Positions 36,031 through 49,437 are shown, numbered from the stretch's first letter. The stretch: 64,000 bases of DNA from Diospyros lotus (GCF_014633365.1 NC_068338.1:20718616-20782615), one strand, 5' to 3'. The notes: generated from the letters alone by a model not told the origin. Made by a program: numbers and translations.

Positions 36031-37664
36031 CATCGGGCTCTCTAGACTTTTCCCTGCTAAGACACCCATTTTTGTGACTTAAGTAAAATTAAAATAAAAT
36101 TAATTTTAATTTTTATATAATTTAAAAATAAAAGAATACAATAAAAAAATTGTTGGCTTTTGTTGGTTGAAAGCATATAATTCTAGTGATGCCACCAAAT
36201 AGGGTACTAACAAGACACTAGGAAGTTTTGAGGAAGAAACTCTTACATAAAAAGTAGTACACCACCTCCACAAAGGCAAGCCATTGGAGGGAGTTTTATC
36301 TTCTGTCATCCATCTGTTGAAGCAAAGGACCAAATATTGGTCTTTCAGCATTGACAAAGACATTATTACTGTCAAATTTGAGAACCAGTGTTGAGTTCTT
36401 ACTCAGGCTGTCAAAACATGTAAACAGATCAGATTCAAGTCAAGTCATTATTGGATTATGATCTGTTAACACTCAATTCTAACTTAATCTGTTAGTTTAT
36501 TGAATTAAAAACGCTCAACCATAACCTAGACAATCTAACTAAACATATAAACAAGCTAACCAATTAAATACGTATTAAGGTTAACATGTATAGATCAGGT
36601 TAACCAATTAATTTGTTTAACTATCTATTTAAATTTAAATACTAATCAAAATATTAAAATTAAAAATAAAACAAAGTAATCCTCAAATTACTAATTAAGT
36701 GATTAATTTCATTTTGATTCTTTTGAATAATTCAAAATAGTCAAAAAAAATAAATCAAGAATAGTACATCCATCATTTATGATATTACTAAAAATAATCA
36801 AAATCATGCATTATAACTGAGTTAGTTCCAAATTTTTTCGAGTTGACATACTATCAACCCAAACCCAATAACCAAAACCCCATAAATATTTATTAAGTCA
36901 ACCTAATAATAACTTAAATTTATTAAGAATCAGCCCAAACCCATTAATTTTGTGTCGAGTTTGGGTTGAATCATCACCTTAATCTCCTTAATTAAATTAG
37001 AATTTATAAAATTTTAAATAAAATTTTTAGATCTATCCATATGAGAAAAAATATGAATCGAATAGAGTTATCTTATATAGATTTCACAAATGCAAAATCT
37101 TCCTATAGCACACACTAAATACTTTTGATCACTTTCAATCTATCTAAGAATTGATAGATTCCTTTTGTTTTTTTCACTTTTAAAGCCTAAAAATCAAAAA
37201 CCTTATATGTCTAGTAACTCATTATTAGTAGGTTTGTTTAAAGAAAGGCTATGGCATGTAGCACTGGACCCAATGGAATCTCTTCCTTTATTTCAAATTA
37301 GTGTATATTAATCATGGTTGCAATTATGTCCATCAACATATTTACAATTTTAATAATAAAGGATTAGAGTTATAGTGAGATTCATTTCACATAATAATCA
37401 TTCCCCCAACTAATATTTCATATAAATTATGGGATTAAACTAATCATTAGTACTTCAAAATTTATATATGTGTCTGTATTAAGATATTTTGGACAATGAA
37501 ACAATTTTGAAAACTAAGTTCAAAATTTTTGTTATCTATTTACTCCATTCAAAATAAATATGTCTGAAATCTTTTCAAATTGACTGGCAAGATTTTATCC
37601 AAAATTCAAGAGAAACAATCATGAATAATCTCTTTTACAATACGAGTGATGGGTTCCTTATTAA
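36031..37664. other. intergenic AT-rich sequence
   Basis: No gene is recognised. The 89-codon open frame at 36375-36106 (minus) has no family features. Confidence 0.5.
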
Positions 37665-38269
37665 ATGACTACTAACTTCATACACTCAGCTCTAACATTT
37701 GGCATTTCTTTGACTAGAAATGAGCTCCCCAATTCCAACTCGGCCTTGGCATTAACAAGCTTCATGTTATCTACTTGTCCTATGTTGAGTATTTTTACTA
37801 GGCAACTACCCCTCATCTTGGTCTTCGATGTCCAACCCTTTCCCCCATTGCCTTGAGGTCCATCGACCCCATGCCCTTGGTATTCAACTCAATAAAAATT
37901 TTCCACCTCGGCTTCGAGCTACTTCAAGCCTTTGGTCATCTGCTTTTCAAGCTCTACCTTCGTGGCCTCAAATTGTTGGGTGGAATCATCATGTTCCATC
38001 TTCAGGTTTTAACCTCCAACCGATCCACACTGTCCATTTCCTAAAGCCTAGTAAGACACTCTCGAAAGTTAGCTCCCCATGGCATATGTCACAATGTCAC
38101 CTCATCTCCTTGTGTAAGTTGGTCTCCCTAGTAGCGTATTCTACTAGCCATTCCCCCATTTTGACAAGCTTGTTCTTCATGCCTTCTCCTCATGTGCGTC
38201 CATAATGTGGTGGGCCCATGAATAACACTTGAACCTTTCCTTGTCATGAGCATAATGCATGACATCTTA
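37665..38269 (-). pseudogene. gag-like remnant upstream-adjacent to an LTR
   Basis: On the minus strand this lies just downstream of a primer-binding site and reads as broken frames with coiled-coil-like, Lys/Glu-rich stretches (for example QFEATKVELEKQMTKGL). That is consistent with a degenerate retrotransposon gag. No zinc knuckle or pol motifs were found, so the class is unknown. Confidence 0.45.
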
Positions 38270-38283
38270 GCTCTAATACCACA

Positions 38284-39267
38284 TGTCATGCCTCAACCAC
38301 TCACCAAGGCTAGAAGCGTGTGACACCTAGCTAATGTCTCCTAATTCAATGAGGCTAGGTCAACATTTCCCACACTCAACTTGGAGGAATAAAAGAATAA
38401 TCAAGCCCACAACATTCTAAAGGGAGAAGTTCTCAAATAAGACCTAAAGGATATTTTCTATTAAACTTTGGATGGTTACAAATGATAAGGGTGGAAGTAT
38501 TTATAGACATCCACCTCACATTCTAGGACATTACTATTAATTACTCCCTCAAATATTCTATCAACTACTACATGATTCTTTGTATTACTAGACTCCTTTA
38601 CACAAGATTAGAACCATCTAGAACATTACAAGATAAAGTAGAAGACGCAAAAACGCAAAAGCACTTACTAAATTACTTTAGGATAAACTAGAATAGTTCG
38701 AAGTCTTCTAGGTACCCCTAAAATCCTTTAGGACTATCTAGAACCTTCTTAGTAATCTCTAGGGTATTCTTGTAATTTGACTACATGTCTACATCATCTC
38801 CTAGCAACTTCTAGGCTTTGTTCACGCTACTCAACCAATCTGCCAGTCATGCACATCTTGGCTCGCTACTATGTAGCAATTGTGGCCCAACATGGACTTG
38901 TGACTCGTTAGCCCTCTTATAGTTACTTTGCCCATGCAAGCCATTGTGGCCTTGCATGTCATACTCTTCTAACAGTTGTCCTTGGAAGCTTTAATCTATT
39001 GTCGAGCCTCTTTACCACCTTTCGTTGCACTCGAGCAAACTCCTCAATCATTGTCTTGCCCAACACATAGGCCTCTCTTCTCGGCTTGATCCTTTCTTCA
39101 CAATTTGGGCCCAACCCAGAAACCAATTCCTAGTTTGGCCCGATCATCCTCTCACTAACTTGGCTCAATACTCAACCTAGCTCCCATCTCAACTTGAGCA
39201 GCACCATCTTAGTCCAACCAAACACAAACAAAGGCATAAAAATATTAGCAAGTGGCAATGGGCCACA
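38284..39267 (-). mobile_element. LTR of a minus-strand retrotransposon
   Basis: The 984-bp segment begins TGTGGCCC and ends GGCATGACA on the minus strand. It is followed by a primer-binding site TGGTATTAGAGC at 38281-38270, one base off the methionine-tRNA consensus. A TATAAATA box on the minus strand lies near 38505-38498. The other LTR was not found in the window, so ends rest on TG...CA and the primer-binding site only. Confidence 0.6.
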
Positions 39268-39605
39268 CCCCTAGTAATATAATAATAAATAAATAGTACC
39301 TATATAATACATGTGAAAAATAAAACATCAAATTCTATTATCAAATAATATGAGTTTTGGCTTTGTAGGGTATATAAAACTTTCGCCCTTGATGTCATGA
39401 GAGGAAGGAGTTCTTGTTCTCATCTTCTACTATTTGGTTAAAGGATGTTGAAGTGCTTCATCACCATGGTGCAAAGGTTTTAATAATATCAGCCCGCTAC
39501 TCTATCAAAAAGTACAAAAACCTCTTTGACAAAAAATAAACCAAAATAGGTATATGAGCAAAAGATCTAAACCACAAGAGGTATGGGGCCAATTTACCCA
39601 ATTGT

Positions 39606-42066
39606 TGTAATACCCTTGATGATTTTATGATAAAATTGTCAATTAAGAGAATAATGGTATACGAAAATTTTCATAACTGCCCTTGAATCAAAGGGAAAAC
39701 ATATGATATATAGGATGCCTTAAAAAGAGCAAATTGGTAATTTGGAATTCCTTCACATAAAGGTAAATTATTTTGTGGAGAAAATATTTATATATTGGGG
39801 AATTGGATTTTTTTTTGGAAGAATGTAATTCTTGTCCAAGAGCATGGGAAAAATACATGGATAATTAGGAATTAAAAATGAAAGCCAAGTAGGGTAGATT
39901 GGTGGCACTTGGCAAGATCCCATGAAAAGGCTTCAATTAAAATATGAAAATAAATTAGCTTAATTATGTGTAAATGAGATGTCTTGGCAAAAACTTGTGA
40001 AGCAAGATGTGGGATTAAAAAAAATAAAAAATGAAAAGGAAATGGGTCATTCTTGCATTTATTAGGGGTAATGATTAAGGGGAATTAAAAATAAATCAAA
40101 AGGAAATGGTAATTAGTCACCATTAAATGCTTGAAAATCTAGAGAATTTAAATTAAAAGAGAAATGTTGGAAATTAGTTAATCTTGAAATTAGTCAATAT
40201 TTCTTAATTTTGGAAATTATGTAATTATGGGAATTGCAACCTTGATCCAATGGTGGAGATTGAATCTTGAAATTTGAAGGAATCCAATGGTATGGATTGC
40301 CAAATAGGTAGGATAATTTCAAGAAAAAAGATAATGGAGGGTGAGGATTTAACCTCCAAAGGAAATCAAGGGATGGGATCTTGGATTGTGTTTTTCTAGA
40401 GGGTAGAGATTAGTTTTTTTTTAAATAAAAGGCTAGGATTGAATTTATCTAAAGCACGAGAATTGTGCTTGTATCGGAGGGTTGAGATTAAGTCTCTCAA
40501 ATCAAAGAAAATCAAGGGCCAAGATGAAGTCTTGAGTTTTGTCATGGATTGAGTGAAATTACTATAAATAGAGAGATAAGAATTTAGTTCAAAGTTTCCC
40601 ACATGTGAAAAGGTTGAAAGAAGGAGAAAGAGGAAAAGTGAGAAGCCAAGGTAAGTGTTTGTATTTTGGAAAGAAAGTAAGAAGGTTTTCTTATTTTAAG
40701 TCTTGCATTTGATAAATCTTAATATCGTTCTGCTTTTCTCATAGGGTTGGAAGTGAGAAAGTCCCTTGAAGTAAGGGTTAGAAGCTTTCAAGAAGCCTAA
40801 GGTAAATGATGACCCCAAGTGGTGAGGTTTGCTTGCATTTGTAAATGTTTATGTATGAGTTGCATGTAATGGTCACATTTGCATGGTTTGTGTTCTAGTG
40901 TACCCATGGCCATATGGAGGACTAGTGTCGTGGGAAAAGTTGGTTGGTGTCTTAACTTATGGAGGTTATGAGGGCATGGAAGACTACCCATTTATTGCAT
41001 TGCATTTTGCATTACATGCTTTTCTCATGTTACATTTACTAATGCATGACACTCTTACTGAGAAATGGCTCATAAGGTCCTTTGATCTCTTTGTAGGTGA
41101 GGAATCTTCTAAAAGAAAGAGTATTTTGGAGGGTTAAAGAGATTGGAGCAAGGAAAATGTATGTGAAATTGTATGTATTTTGTTTGTGTAGTGTAAGTTA
41201 ATGTATATTTTGGTTGATGTGCATGTATGTTTAATGTGGGTGAATGAGGAAAAACTTTGATGTTTTTGAAGGTTTTTGGGGTATATCTAATTTTTGGAAA
41301 TTATGGCTTTAAAAAGAAAAAAAAAATTGGGTGGCTATTGGGCTAGCACGGTTGTGCTGTTGCCCCTTTGCTACTGTTTTCATTTTTTTTATTTATGTTA
41401 TTCCTGGAATTTTTGGAATAAAAGCATGTTTATATAAATAAATAAATATGGATTTGAGCCTCCAAAATATTTATTTAATTAATATAAATTTTGAGGCATT
41501 TTCAGAAAAATTCTTATATTTTGGAAAATAAAGTAAATGAGTATTTTCCTTGAATTTTTGGGAAAATGGATGAGAAAACTTGATGTTTTGAATTTCAAAA
41601 ACTTACTCTCTAAATGTGGAAAATTTGGTGTATTTTTGAAATAAATAAAAGGAAAATAAATGAAGGTTTGACTAAGGAAAAATTTATTAAATTTTTCAAG
41701 AGGAGTTTAACCCAAGTATTTTTCTAAGGTTATTGAGAATGAGAAAATGGGTTAATAATTAGGCCAAAATTTATTTTCTAATAATTAAGACCTTGTGTCA
41801 TAACTAAATAAAGCGAGTGTAGTTTGCTTATTTTTGTCAAATCTTGAGAAAGGTCATTATTGGCTTTTTATTAAGAGCTAGAGAAGGGTAACGCTTTACC
41901 AAAGTTTTGGGTTTTATTTCCACGAGATCTTTTCGATATTTTTCTGAATTCTTAAGTGGAGCGAAGGGAGTGGTGAAGCCTAATTTCCACCTATGACGTT
42001 TCTTGTTGAAACATAGGTCGTCTCTTCATTATTACCTTAGCGAGTGAATAGGAGTGAGACATTACA
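39606..42066 (+). mobile_element. solo LTR of a Ty3-type retrotransposon
   Basis: This 2.46-kb segment starts TGTAATACCC and ends GACATTACA. It has a TATAAATA box at 40563-40570 followed by a purine-rich transcribed-like region. No primer-binding site follows and no internal region flanks it, so it is a solo LTR. I could not find a matching 5-bp target duplication. The open frames within it are not genes. Confidence 0.65.
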
Positions 42067-42670
42067 ACTATAAATTCAAATTAAGCATATTCAAAAAGTG
42101 GAGATATAAAACTCCATATATGTAGTTAGATAAAATTCTACAAGTTTCAAAACTTCTAAATATAAAGTAGAAAAAACCATAAAATCCATGCAACCACTAG
42201 AACATCATAGGTCCCCACCAAATTCATATGCAAAAGACAAGACAAGAAAATTAGTATGTTCACATTAGCTAAATTGTTCACAAATTCACAATAGTCACAA
42301 ACTAACTGCTTGGTAAGTAAGCTGAGCTAGACATGAAAAACGTTAGCATCTCCTTAAATCTATCAAATTGGCATTTAATTATAGCTTCTTGAGTAAGCTT
42401 TGAGAAATATATGTTGTTCAAGACATAAACTCACCAAATGACACCAAACCTCATCCTTTTGACATGGTATGCTTTTGGTGACACTTGACCAATTCTAGTG
42501 TGTATTTCACAAATTGTTCAGCCATGTTATCAAGTGATTTAACAAGCTTTTCCATGTCTACATCAACTTTTATTATCTTACAATTTATTTTTTCTTTTTC
42601 TCTAATAAAGTTGCACCTTGAGAATATATATTGGATCAATTTCTAGGAAATTTAAGCTGCATTTTCTTTA
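42067..42670. other. AT-rich sequence with a degenerate antisense coding-like stretch
   Basis: The minus-strand frame at 42639-42451 (KLVKSLDNMAEQFVKYTLELVKCHQKH) looks protein-like but is short and not recognised. Confidence 0.3.
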
Positions 42671-42671
42671 C

Positions 42672-43955
42672 TGTTCTAGCCGTTTTGAGTTTTTAATTTT
42701 TTAAAACACTGAAAATGCGTTTACTTTGTTATTTTCAAAAATGCATTTTCGAAAACAAGAACATTTTTTGTAAAGGAAACCCAATTTTTTTTTTTTTGTT
42801 ATTTTAGGTATTTTCAGCTAAAACACAATGAAAACACCAAAACGTGAAAAACAACCCCCATTCTCCCAATCTCACACACAGATCTCTCTCTCTCTCTCTC
42901 TCTCTCATCACCACCTATAACGACTCATCTTTTCTTCTTCATCCTCCATTGTCGCAGTCACATGAAGCCAACGATGATGGCCAAGCAACATCTATTGCCA
43001 TGGCGAGGGCAAGAAATGACGGCTATGGCAGAGTAATAAAGACCAATGACCATGGAGATACATAAGGCCATGGTTGGTCGAACATGGTGGAGGCGCTCGA
43101 GAGGTCGCGGTCGAAAATGACACATCAGAAGAAAAAATTGACGACTAGTAATGACAGAATGCAACATTCACGGTCTTGGAGTCTTTGACTACTGATGACG
43201 CGTCATTGGCCATGGCGATGACCCTAATCCCTTTACCAACAACATCGCAACAATGAAGAAGAAGACTGATAGCCATAATTCCCACCAGTCGCTGGCGATG
43301 TGAAAAAGGCCTTTGATTGCCAGAAACCACTAATCATGGTGGCCGGTAGCAACTGACAATGCGTTTTTCAATTTTGGCCGAAAATTAAAAATCCGATTTA
43401 TGACAACCCAACCGTTAAATCTGATTCATTTTTGTATATGTTAACCCCTTTGACTTAGCATTTCTTATCATAGGCTCTAATCATGTGAATTTCCAGCTGG
43501 CGGTGGTCATCGGCGATGGAAAAGATGTAAGGCGTCGGAAAGAATAGAAGAAGAAAAAGAAAAAAAATTATATATTTATTTAAATTTTTAAAAATGTAGT
43601 ATATCTATATTATAATTAAAAATATATGATAACATATGTATATTATTAAGTGTATTACACATATTATGTATAATAATATTTAATATAAATTATTGCTCAG
43701 ATGTCACCAATTCATTAATTAAATTTAATATTTTATTTTAATAGTAGAATTTTATTAAAAAGAGTTAATTTTATTATTTAATAATCAAAGCTATTGAATC
43801 AAATATCATAAAATATTTTTTAAAAAAATTCCAAACTAAACACGTTTTTTAGTTTTTTTATTTTAAGAAACAGTTTTTTAAAATAACAAAAAAAACACAT
43901 TTTCAAAAATCTCAAAACATATAATCAAAACACAAAATTGAAAATTGAAACACGA
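42672..43955. mobile_element. possible terminal-inverted-repeat element
   Basis: The two ends are T/A-rich and loosely complementary (GTTTTGAGTTTTTAAT near 42683; its counterpart reads CAAAAATCTCAAAACAT near 43902). Both include long TTTTGTTATTTT-like runs. The middle holds a (CT)n run at about 42883-42905 and GC-richer, non-coding sequence. This could be a Mutator-like or MITE element. The match is weak in low-complexity DNA and no target duplication was identified. Confidence 0.3.
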
Positions 43956-44624
43956 ACAAAAATGCAACCTTAAATTTTGGCCTTTATTCAAAAGCTTTCC
44001 AAAGTTGTTTTATTGTTGGATACCAATTGGTCAATGCCATCTATTGTTTCATATGATTATCCCCACCAAATAGAACCCTTTGTCATCTACAACGGCTATT
44101 TTCACCATCTCAAAGATCTGATAATTTTGTGTAGTCACCTTCTTCTTATCCACGATAGTTGATCATTTCCTCTATTTTCATATATTTTCCTCATTGTTGA
44201 TGGCTTTCTTTTTTTTCCATGTCGATATTGCTTCATTCAATCGTTACCTCTCTTTTCCTTTTAGTTTTAGACATTGGTGGTGGGTTATCACTTCGATTTC
44301 AAATCTCCTCATTCGATTACCTTCTTTCTTTTTCTTTTTCAACTTCTTTAAACCGGCCTTTGGTTTCATTTGGTTTGTTTTTCTTTTCTATAGGCTTTGA
44401 AGGGTAGAAGTGCACCACACCCTAAAGTTAAAACATCTTTCTATTTGATAACAAAACAATACAAGATGAAAAATGCATTTGTTCATAGTTTAACATATAA
44501 AAAGAAAATCGATGAACATAGTTCAAAGGCAAGTAAATGTAATTAAAGACCATGAATTTTGTGTCGGTTCATTTAGAAAGTAAATGAACGAAAAAATAGT
44601 AACTTTGTTCATATAGCTTATTAA
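43956..44624. other. unassigned AT-rich sequence
   Basis: No gene or mobile element is recognised between the possible inverted-repeat element and the Helitron-like terminus. Confidence 0.5.
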
Positions 44625-44651
44625 CTAGTGTTAAACCCGTGCGATGCACGG
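44625..44651 (-). mobile_element. Helitron-like 3' terminus
   Basis: On the minus strand a perfect 6-bp hairpin (CCGTGC ATC GCACGG, 44651-44637) is followed 8 nt later by CTAG (44628-44625) and then T. Hairpin plus CTRR before T is the 3' end structure of plant Helitrons. The matching 5' TC end on the same strand, to the right, was not identified. TCTACTACTTTATATATTAA-like starts near 46957 and 47866 are on the plus strand. Confidence 0.5.
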
Positions 44652-45569
44652 AAGATGTAATTAAAATAGATTTATAAATTTAAAAAAAAAATTAAACTTG
44701 TTATTTTAAATAATCATAACAGAATCGATAAATATAAGTTTTTATTTTAATACTCAACATTTTATCAAAATTTAAGTTTAATTAATTATTCGTTATTTAA
44801 TGTGCTAATAGAGAACGTTCTTAAATCAATATATCGTCATTCAATGTGCTAAAGAATAATTAACACATTAAGTAGATTGTCACATTTTTTCGCTTGTCAT
44901 TTCACAAGATTCTTGACACTTAACATTGTCTTTGTCAATGACCTCTCTAATTATATCTTTAATAAAAATAAAAAAAATTATCAGTTATAAATGTATAAAT
45001 AATTATATAATCAACTTTATACTTACCAAATAATTCATGTTCATCAAGTTCAACTACACTCAAAATATTAGCAAATGACCTAAAGATAAAATTTTGTATT
45101 AAAAAACTTTCATCCATAGCATCTACAACAATAGTATTTGATATTAAGTTTAGTTTGTACTTGTGACTTGTAGTTTTATATTTCATATTATTGTATCTAA
45201 GTATAAAATTAGATATAAAACATAATTATCCATCACAAGTCAATATTTTTAAAGATCAAACCAAGTAACACTTGATTGTTGCATGAATCCTTTCACCCTA
45301 TAAATTTGATACAAAATCTATATAAATAATTAACAATAAATATATTAGGAGAAAAAAATATGTTCATCCATAAAAATCATCTCAATGGGAATGTTATAAG
45401 TTTTTGACCTATCTTCAAAGCATAAAATCTCCCAAAGTCTCACAACTCGAACATTTAACGTCCATATTTTGAAAAGTTACTTTAAAAGGCTTTTATTAAA
45501 TTGTACAGCATTATATAAAATGAAAAATCTTGACATGAACTTCCTATTTATACACAAAAGCTATTACAT

Positions 45570-46300
45570 TAAACGTAGTGATTAATTAATTATTAAAGTA
45601 AAATAATTTATTACATTATATATTTATTTACAAATTATAATTATAATTATAAATATAAATTAAAACTCCTAAACATAAGGAAGTATGAGTTTTTCAATGC
45701 TAATTAAAAATTCTCTTAAAATTTTTAATTTATGCAATGATAACAAAACATTGAAAATATGGATTTTAACTTATTTTTCTTTCACAATGAATTAATTTTC
45801 TTCCATGGTATTGAAAATATGAAATATTAAATCTTAATTAGTATTGAAAAATTCATGCATTATTCTTGAAAATGTGATATCTTAAATCTTAATTAGTATT
45901 GAAAAACTCATGCATTAAATTAAAGGTAATGATTAATTAATTATTAAAGTAAAACTATTTATTATATTATATATTTATTTATAAATTTATAATAAATATA
46001 AATATAAATTAAAACTCCTAAATGTGATAAAGCATGGGTTTTCTAATACTAATTAAAAATTCTTTTAAAATTTTTAATTTTTAATCTTAAAATTTAATTT
46101 TTGACTTATTTTTCTTTTAGTATGCATTAATTTTCTTCCATACTATTGAAAATGTGATATCTTACATCCTAATTAGTATCGAAAAACCCATGTATTAGTA
46201 TTAAAAATATGATATATGGATTTTGATTTCTTCCATAGTCTTGAAAATGTGATACCTTAAATATTAATTAATTAGCATTAAAAAACCCATGGTATCATAT
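45570..46300. repeat. AT-rich tandem duplication, about 360-bp unit
   Basis: Two copies begin near 45570 and 45925. They share GATTAATTAATTATTAAAGTAAAA, a TATATTTATTTA block, AAATTAAAACTCCTAAA and CTAATTAAAAATTCT. Within each unit a shorter motif (TATTGAAAA...ATGTGATATCTTA) recurs. No coding potential. Confidence 0.65.
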
Positions 46301-46436
46301 TTTTAAAACTATAATATAGTTATTAAATTAAAATTAATAATTAATTAATCACTACCTTTGATTTGATGCAAGTTTTTTAAGAAAAAAAATTCACTATTGA
46401 TTACCATTTGACAAAATATTTTGCCTGACTATCCGA

Positions 46437-46950
46437 CTTTAATATATTATATAGGATTTAAAGATAACATTTTATACGAATGAACGATTTTCTATGATTT
46501 AATTAATAGTTTAAGTTGTCTATTCATAGTTTACATAAATAATATTTATTTTTGATTGATTGATGAGATGATATGACAGAAAATATTTATTTTTGATTAA
46601 TTAATAGTATTGAAAACCTTGCAAATTTAATTCAAATTTTAGAGACAAAAAATAGTTTGGCAAATTAATTTTTGGAGGGAAAAAATATTTATAAACTGTT
46701 ATAATTTATTTAATATATTATATAAAAAAGGATAAGATTTTATACAAATGGATGAATTTTTATGACTTAATTAATAGTTTTAGTTGTCTATTCATATTTA
46801 TCAAAAATAATATTTATTTTTGATTGATTGAGGGATTAATTGATGAGAATATATGACATAAAATATTTATTTTTGATAAATTAATAGTATTGGAAAACTC
46901 ATGTAAATTTAATGCAAATTTTAGAGGCAACTTTTTGGAGAAAAATTGTG
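46437..46950. repeat. AT-rich tandem duplication, about 270-bp unit
   Basis: Two diverged copies (about 46437-46700 and 46708-46950) share TTTAATATATTATATA, TTAATTAATAGTTT, GTTGTCTATTCATA and AATATTTATTTTTGATTGATTGA. No coding potential. Confidence 0.65.
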
Positions 46951-46969
46951 TAAAAAGTCTACTACTTTA

Positions 46970-47890
46970 TATATTAAGATAATTGTAAGAATTTAAAATA
47001 TTAATTATTAATTATCTAATTAATAATGATAGTAAATAATTAATGTAATTGCATAGAAGTTGCCTAGCTAATTATTCCAAAATGTGTGACTGTTAAGAAG
47101 TCTGAAGATCACATTGAAAACTAAATGATGTCTCACTTTAATAACAGTATAAATTTAAAATATTAATTGTCTAATTATTCCAACTAATTAATAATAGTAG
47201 TAGTGAATAATTAATGTAATGGCATAAAAACTGTATCTAGCTAATTAGTGATTACCCAAAAAAAATTGCGTATACCTTTTAAATAAAGTGTTATTTTAAA
47301 TAATAATAGTAGAGAATTTAAATTTTAATTTATTTTTTGAAAAAGAAAAAAAATTAAACTAATAAAAAAACAAAAGAGCAAAAGATATAAAAAAAAACCC
47401 GTGAAACTATTGGACGTGAGAGTTATGGCTGTGTTTACTTTTCTAGTACTTTAGCTTCATATGGAGCATACTTTTGTTATGTTTTCATTTTAATAATAAT
47501 AGAAATTTAAAATATTAATTATTTGATTAATAATGAGAGTGAATAATTAATTTAATTACATAAAAGTTGTAATTAAATTAATTTTATTTGATTATCCCAA
47601 AATGTGTAACGGTTAGAAAGTATGAATGTCATATTAAAAACTAAATGATGTCTCATTTTACTAACAATATAAATTTAAAATATTAATTATTTAATTATTC
47701 CAGATGTTTAATAATGATAATGAACAATTAATATAATGGCATAGAAACTGCAACTGATTAATGATTATCCCAAAAAAATTGTGTATACCTTTTAAATATT
47801 AATTTATTTCTTAAAAAAAAATAGAAACTGATTTTGGGTGGGAAAGTTTTGTGCAGTTACTCTTCTACTTTAATATATATTAAGAAAATT
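46970..47890. repeat. AT-rich degenerate repeats sharing TTTAAAATATTAATTAT
   Basis: A motif AATTTAAAATATTAATT followed by TAATTAATAATG recurs at least four times (near 46992, 47151, 47508, 47670). Longer neighbouring similarity includes ACTAAATGATGTCTCA at 47122 and 47641. This looks like decayed copies of one AT-rich non-autonomous element. Confidence 0.55.
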
Positions 47891-48178
47891 GGTTGGTTCG
47901 GTCCAAAAGCTTTTTCCCGAACAAAGTTTATAATAAGAAATGAAGAGAAAGATGAATAACAATTTTGTGAAATTTTTTTAAACATTATATATGACATAAT
48001 TATTTATGGAGAATATATTAATATAGATGGTTAGAGATTTAGAGCTTATATAACTAATTATACTTAGTGAAAGGGTAAATTTTACAACCCACATTTGAGA
48101 TTTGTTTAAATCATATCAATTATCTGTGCATTTTCAAAATTAATTCACCCATTCCCTCAATTTTATGGCTATAAATTA

Positions 48179-49391
48179 TGATATACCCGGGAGAACAAAA
48201 ATGGATCTATGATCGAATGTGGGCCCCAAATAGAAGACAAATCAAAGTCAAAGGTCAAGGAAGACCCGCTCGGCCGGGCCGGGTGGGAGCCCACTCGGCA
48301 ACCCCGAGTGGATAAGACCACTCAGCACAACCGAGTGGCTGAGATCACTCGGTTGGTCCGAGTGTCTGAGGCCACTCGGCAGAACCGAGTGGCCAAGACC
48401 ACTCGGTTGCCGAGTGGTTTTCCCCCCACTCGGCCCAACCGAGTGGGGGTCCACTCGGCATGACCGAGTGGAGAGGGTCACTCGGTCATACCGAGTGACC
48501 CCTCCCTCAAACTCGGCTTAACCGAGTGATGGTCACCCGGCATGACCGAGTGACCCTTCGAGATTGTCAATCCAACCGGATCCCCCCTCGCGCCAGACGA
48601 TCAGCATTGCGAAATTTTCGTAATGGGCCGTGAAATTTTCGCCGAGAAAACTGCGAGGACTCTCTCTCTCCTCCACTATAAATATGAAACCCACATTCAT
48701 TCCAAGGTACGCAATTTTGAGTAATCAAAGTATACTCTTCTCATTTTCTCTCGAGATTCTGACTTAAGCATCGGAGGGTTTGCGCGGGGACCCCCACCCG
48801 CGTCCTAACGGTACTCTCATTTTGCAGGCCACTCAGTCACCAGGGCCACTCGGTCACCAAGGTCATTCGTAGCCCTCAGGTCACTCAGTCACGGCCACTC
48901 GTCGCCCTCAGGTCACTCGGTCACGGCCACTCGCTGCCCTCAGGTCACTCGGTCTCCTCAGGCCACCCGTTCATCCGAGACCACTCGTCATCCTCAGGTC
49001 ACTCGGTCATCAAGGTCACTCGTCATCCTCAGGTCACTCGGTCATCAAGGTCACTCGTCACCCTTAGGTCACTCGGTCACGGTCATTCGTCACCCTTGGG
49101 TCACTCATTCATCCGAGACCACTCGTCGTCCTCAGGTCACTCGTTCATCCGAGACCACTCGTCATCCTCAGGTCACTCGTTCATCTTGGGCCATCTGATC
49201 ATCAGCCTACCAGATTTACCAGATCCATCAGACCATCAGATCTATCAGATTCTCAACTCTGTAAGATCACCAGATCTGGACCTCTACCAGATCCAGTTAC
49301 TCGTCAAGATTCTCATCAGTGAAGGCACGACTCCCAAGACTCTTGTGTCTCTCCTCAATTAAAAATAGATTGTTGTATTTTGGCAACAACA
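48179..49391 (+). repeat. 5' LTR of the Tat element
   Basis: The LTR is 1213 bp. Its upstream half is packed with inverted hexamers (ACTCGG and CCGAGT) at about 48280-48560. A TATAAATA box is at 48677-48684. After it, a second minisatellite-like block (GGTCACTCGTCATCCTCA type) occupies about 48829-49200. It is 127 bp longer than the 3' LTR, mainly through extra hexamer units. Confidence 0.93.
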
Positions 49392-49392
49392 A

Positions 49393-49412
49393 TTGACGCC
49401 GTCTGTGGGAAA
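49393..49412 (+). other. primer-binding site of the Tat element
   Basis: TTGACGCCGTCTGTGGGAAA lies one base after the LTR end. It matches the TTGGCGCCGTCTGTGGGAA form seen in plant Tat elements, with one substitution. Confidence 0.8.
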
Positions 49413-49437
49413 CGCAAGACAAAAAGTTCACTTAAGA

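Noticed and set aside
35563..36082. Open frames of about 107-121 codons
   Set aside because: They lie in the foldback element, have no family features and overlap on both strands.
42958..43330. Short open frames in the possible inverted-repeat element
   Set aside because: Low length, no motifs and stops in every extended frame.
49096..49362. 88-codon frame with repeated SSSGHSFIRDH
   Set aside because: Translation of the LTR minisatellite, not a gene.
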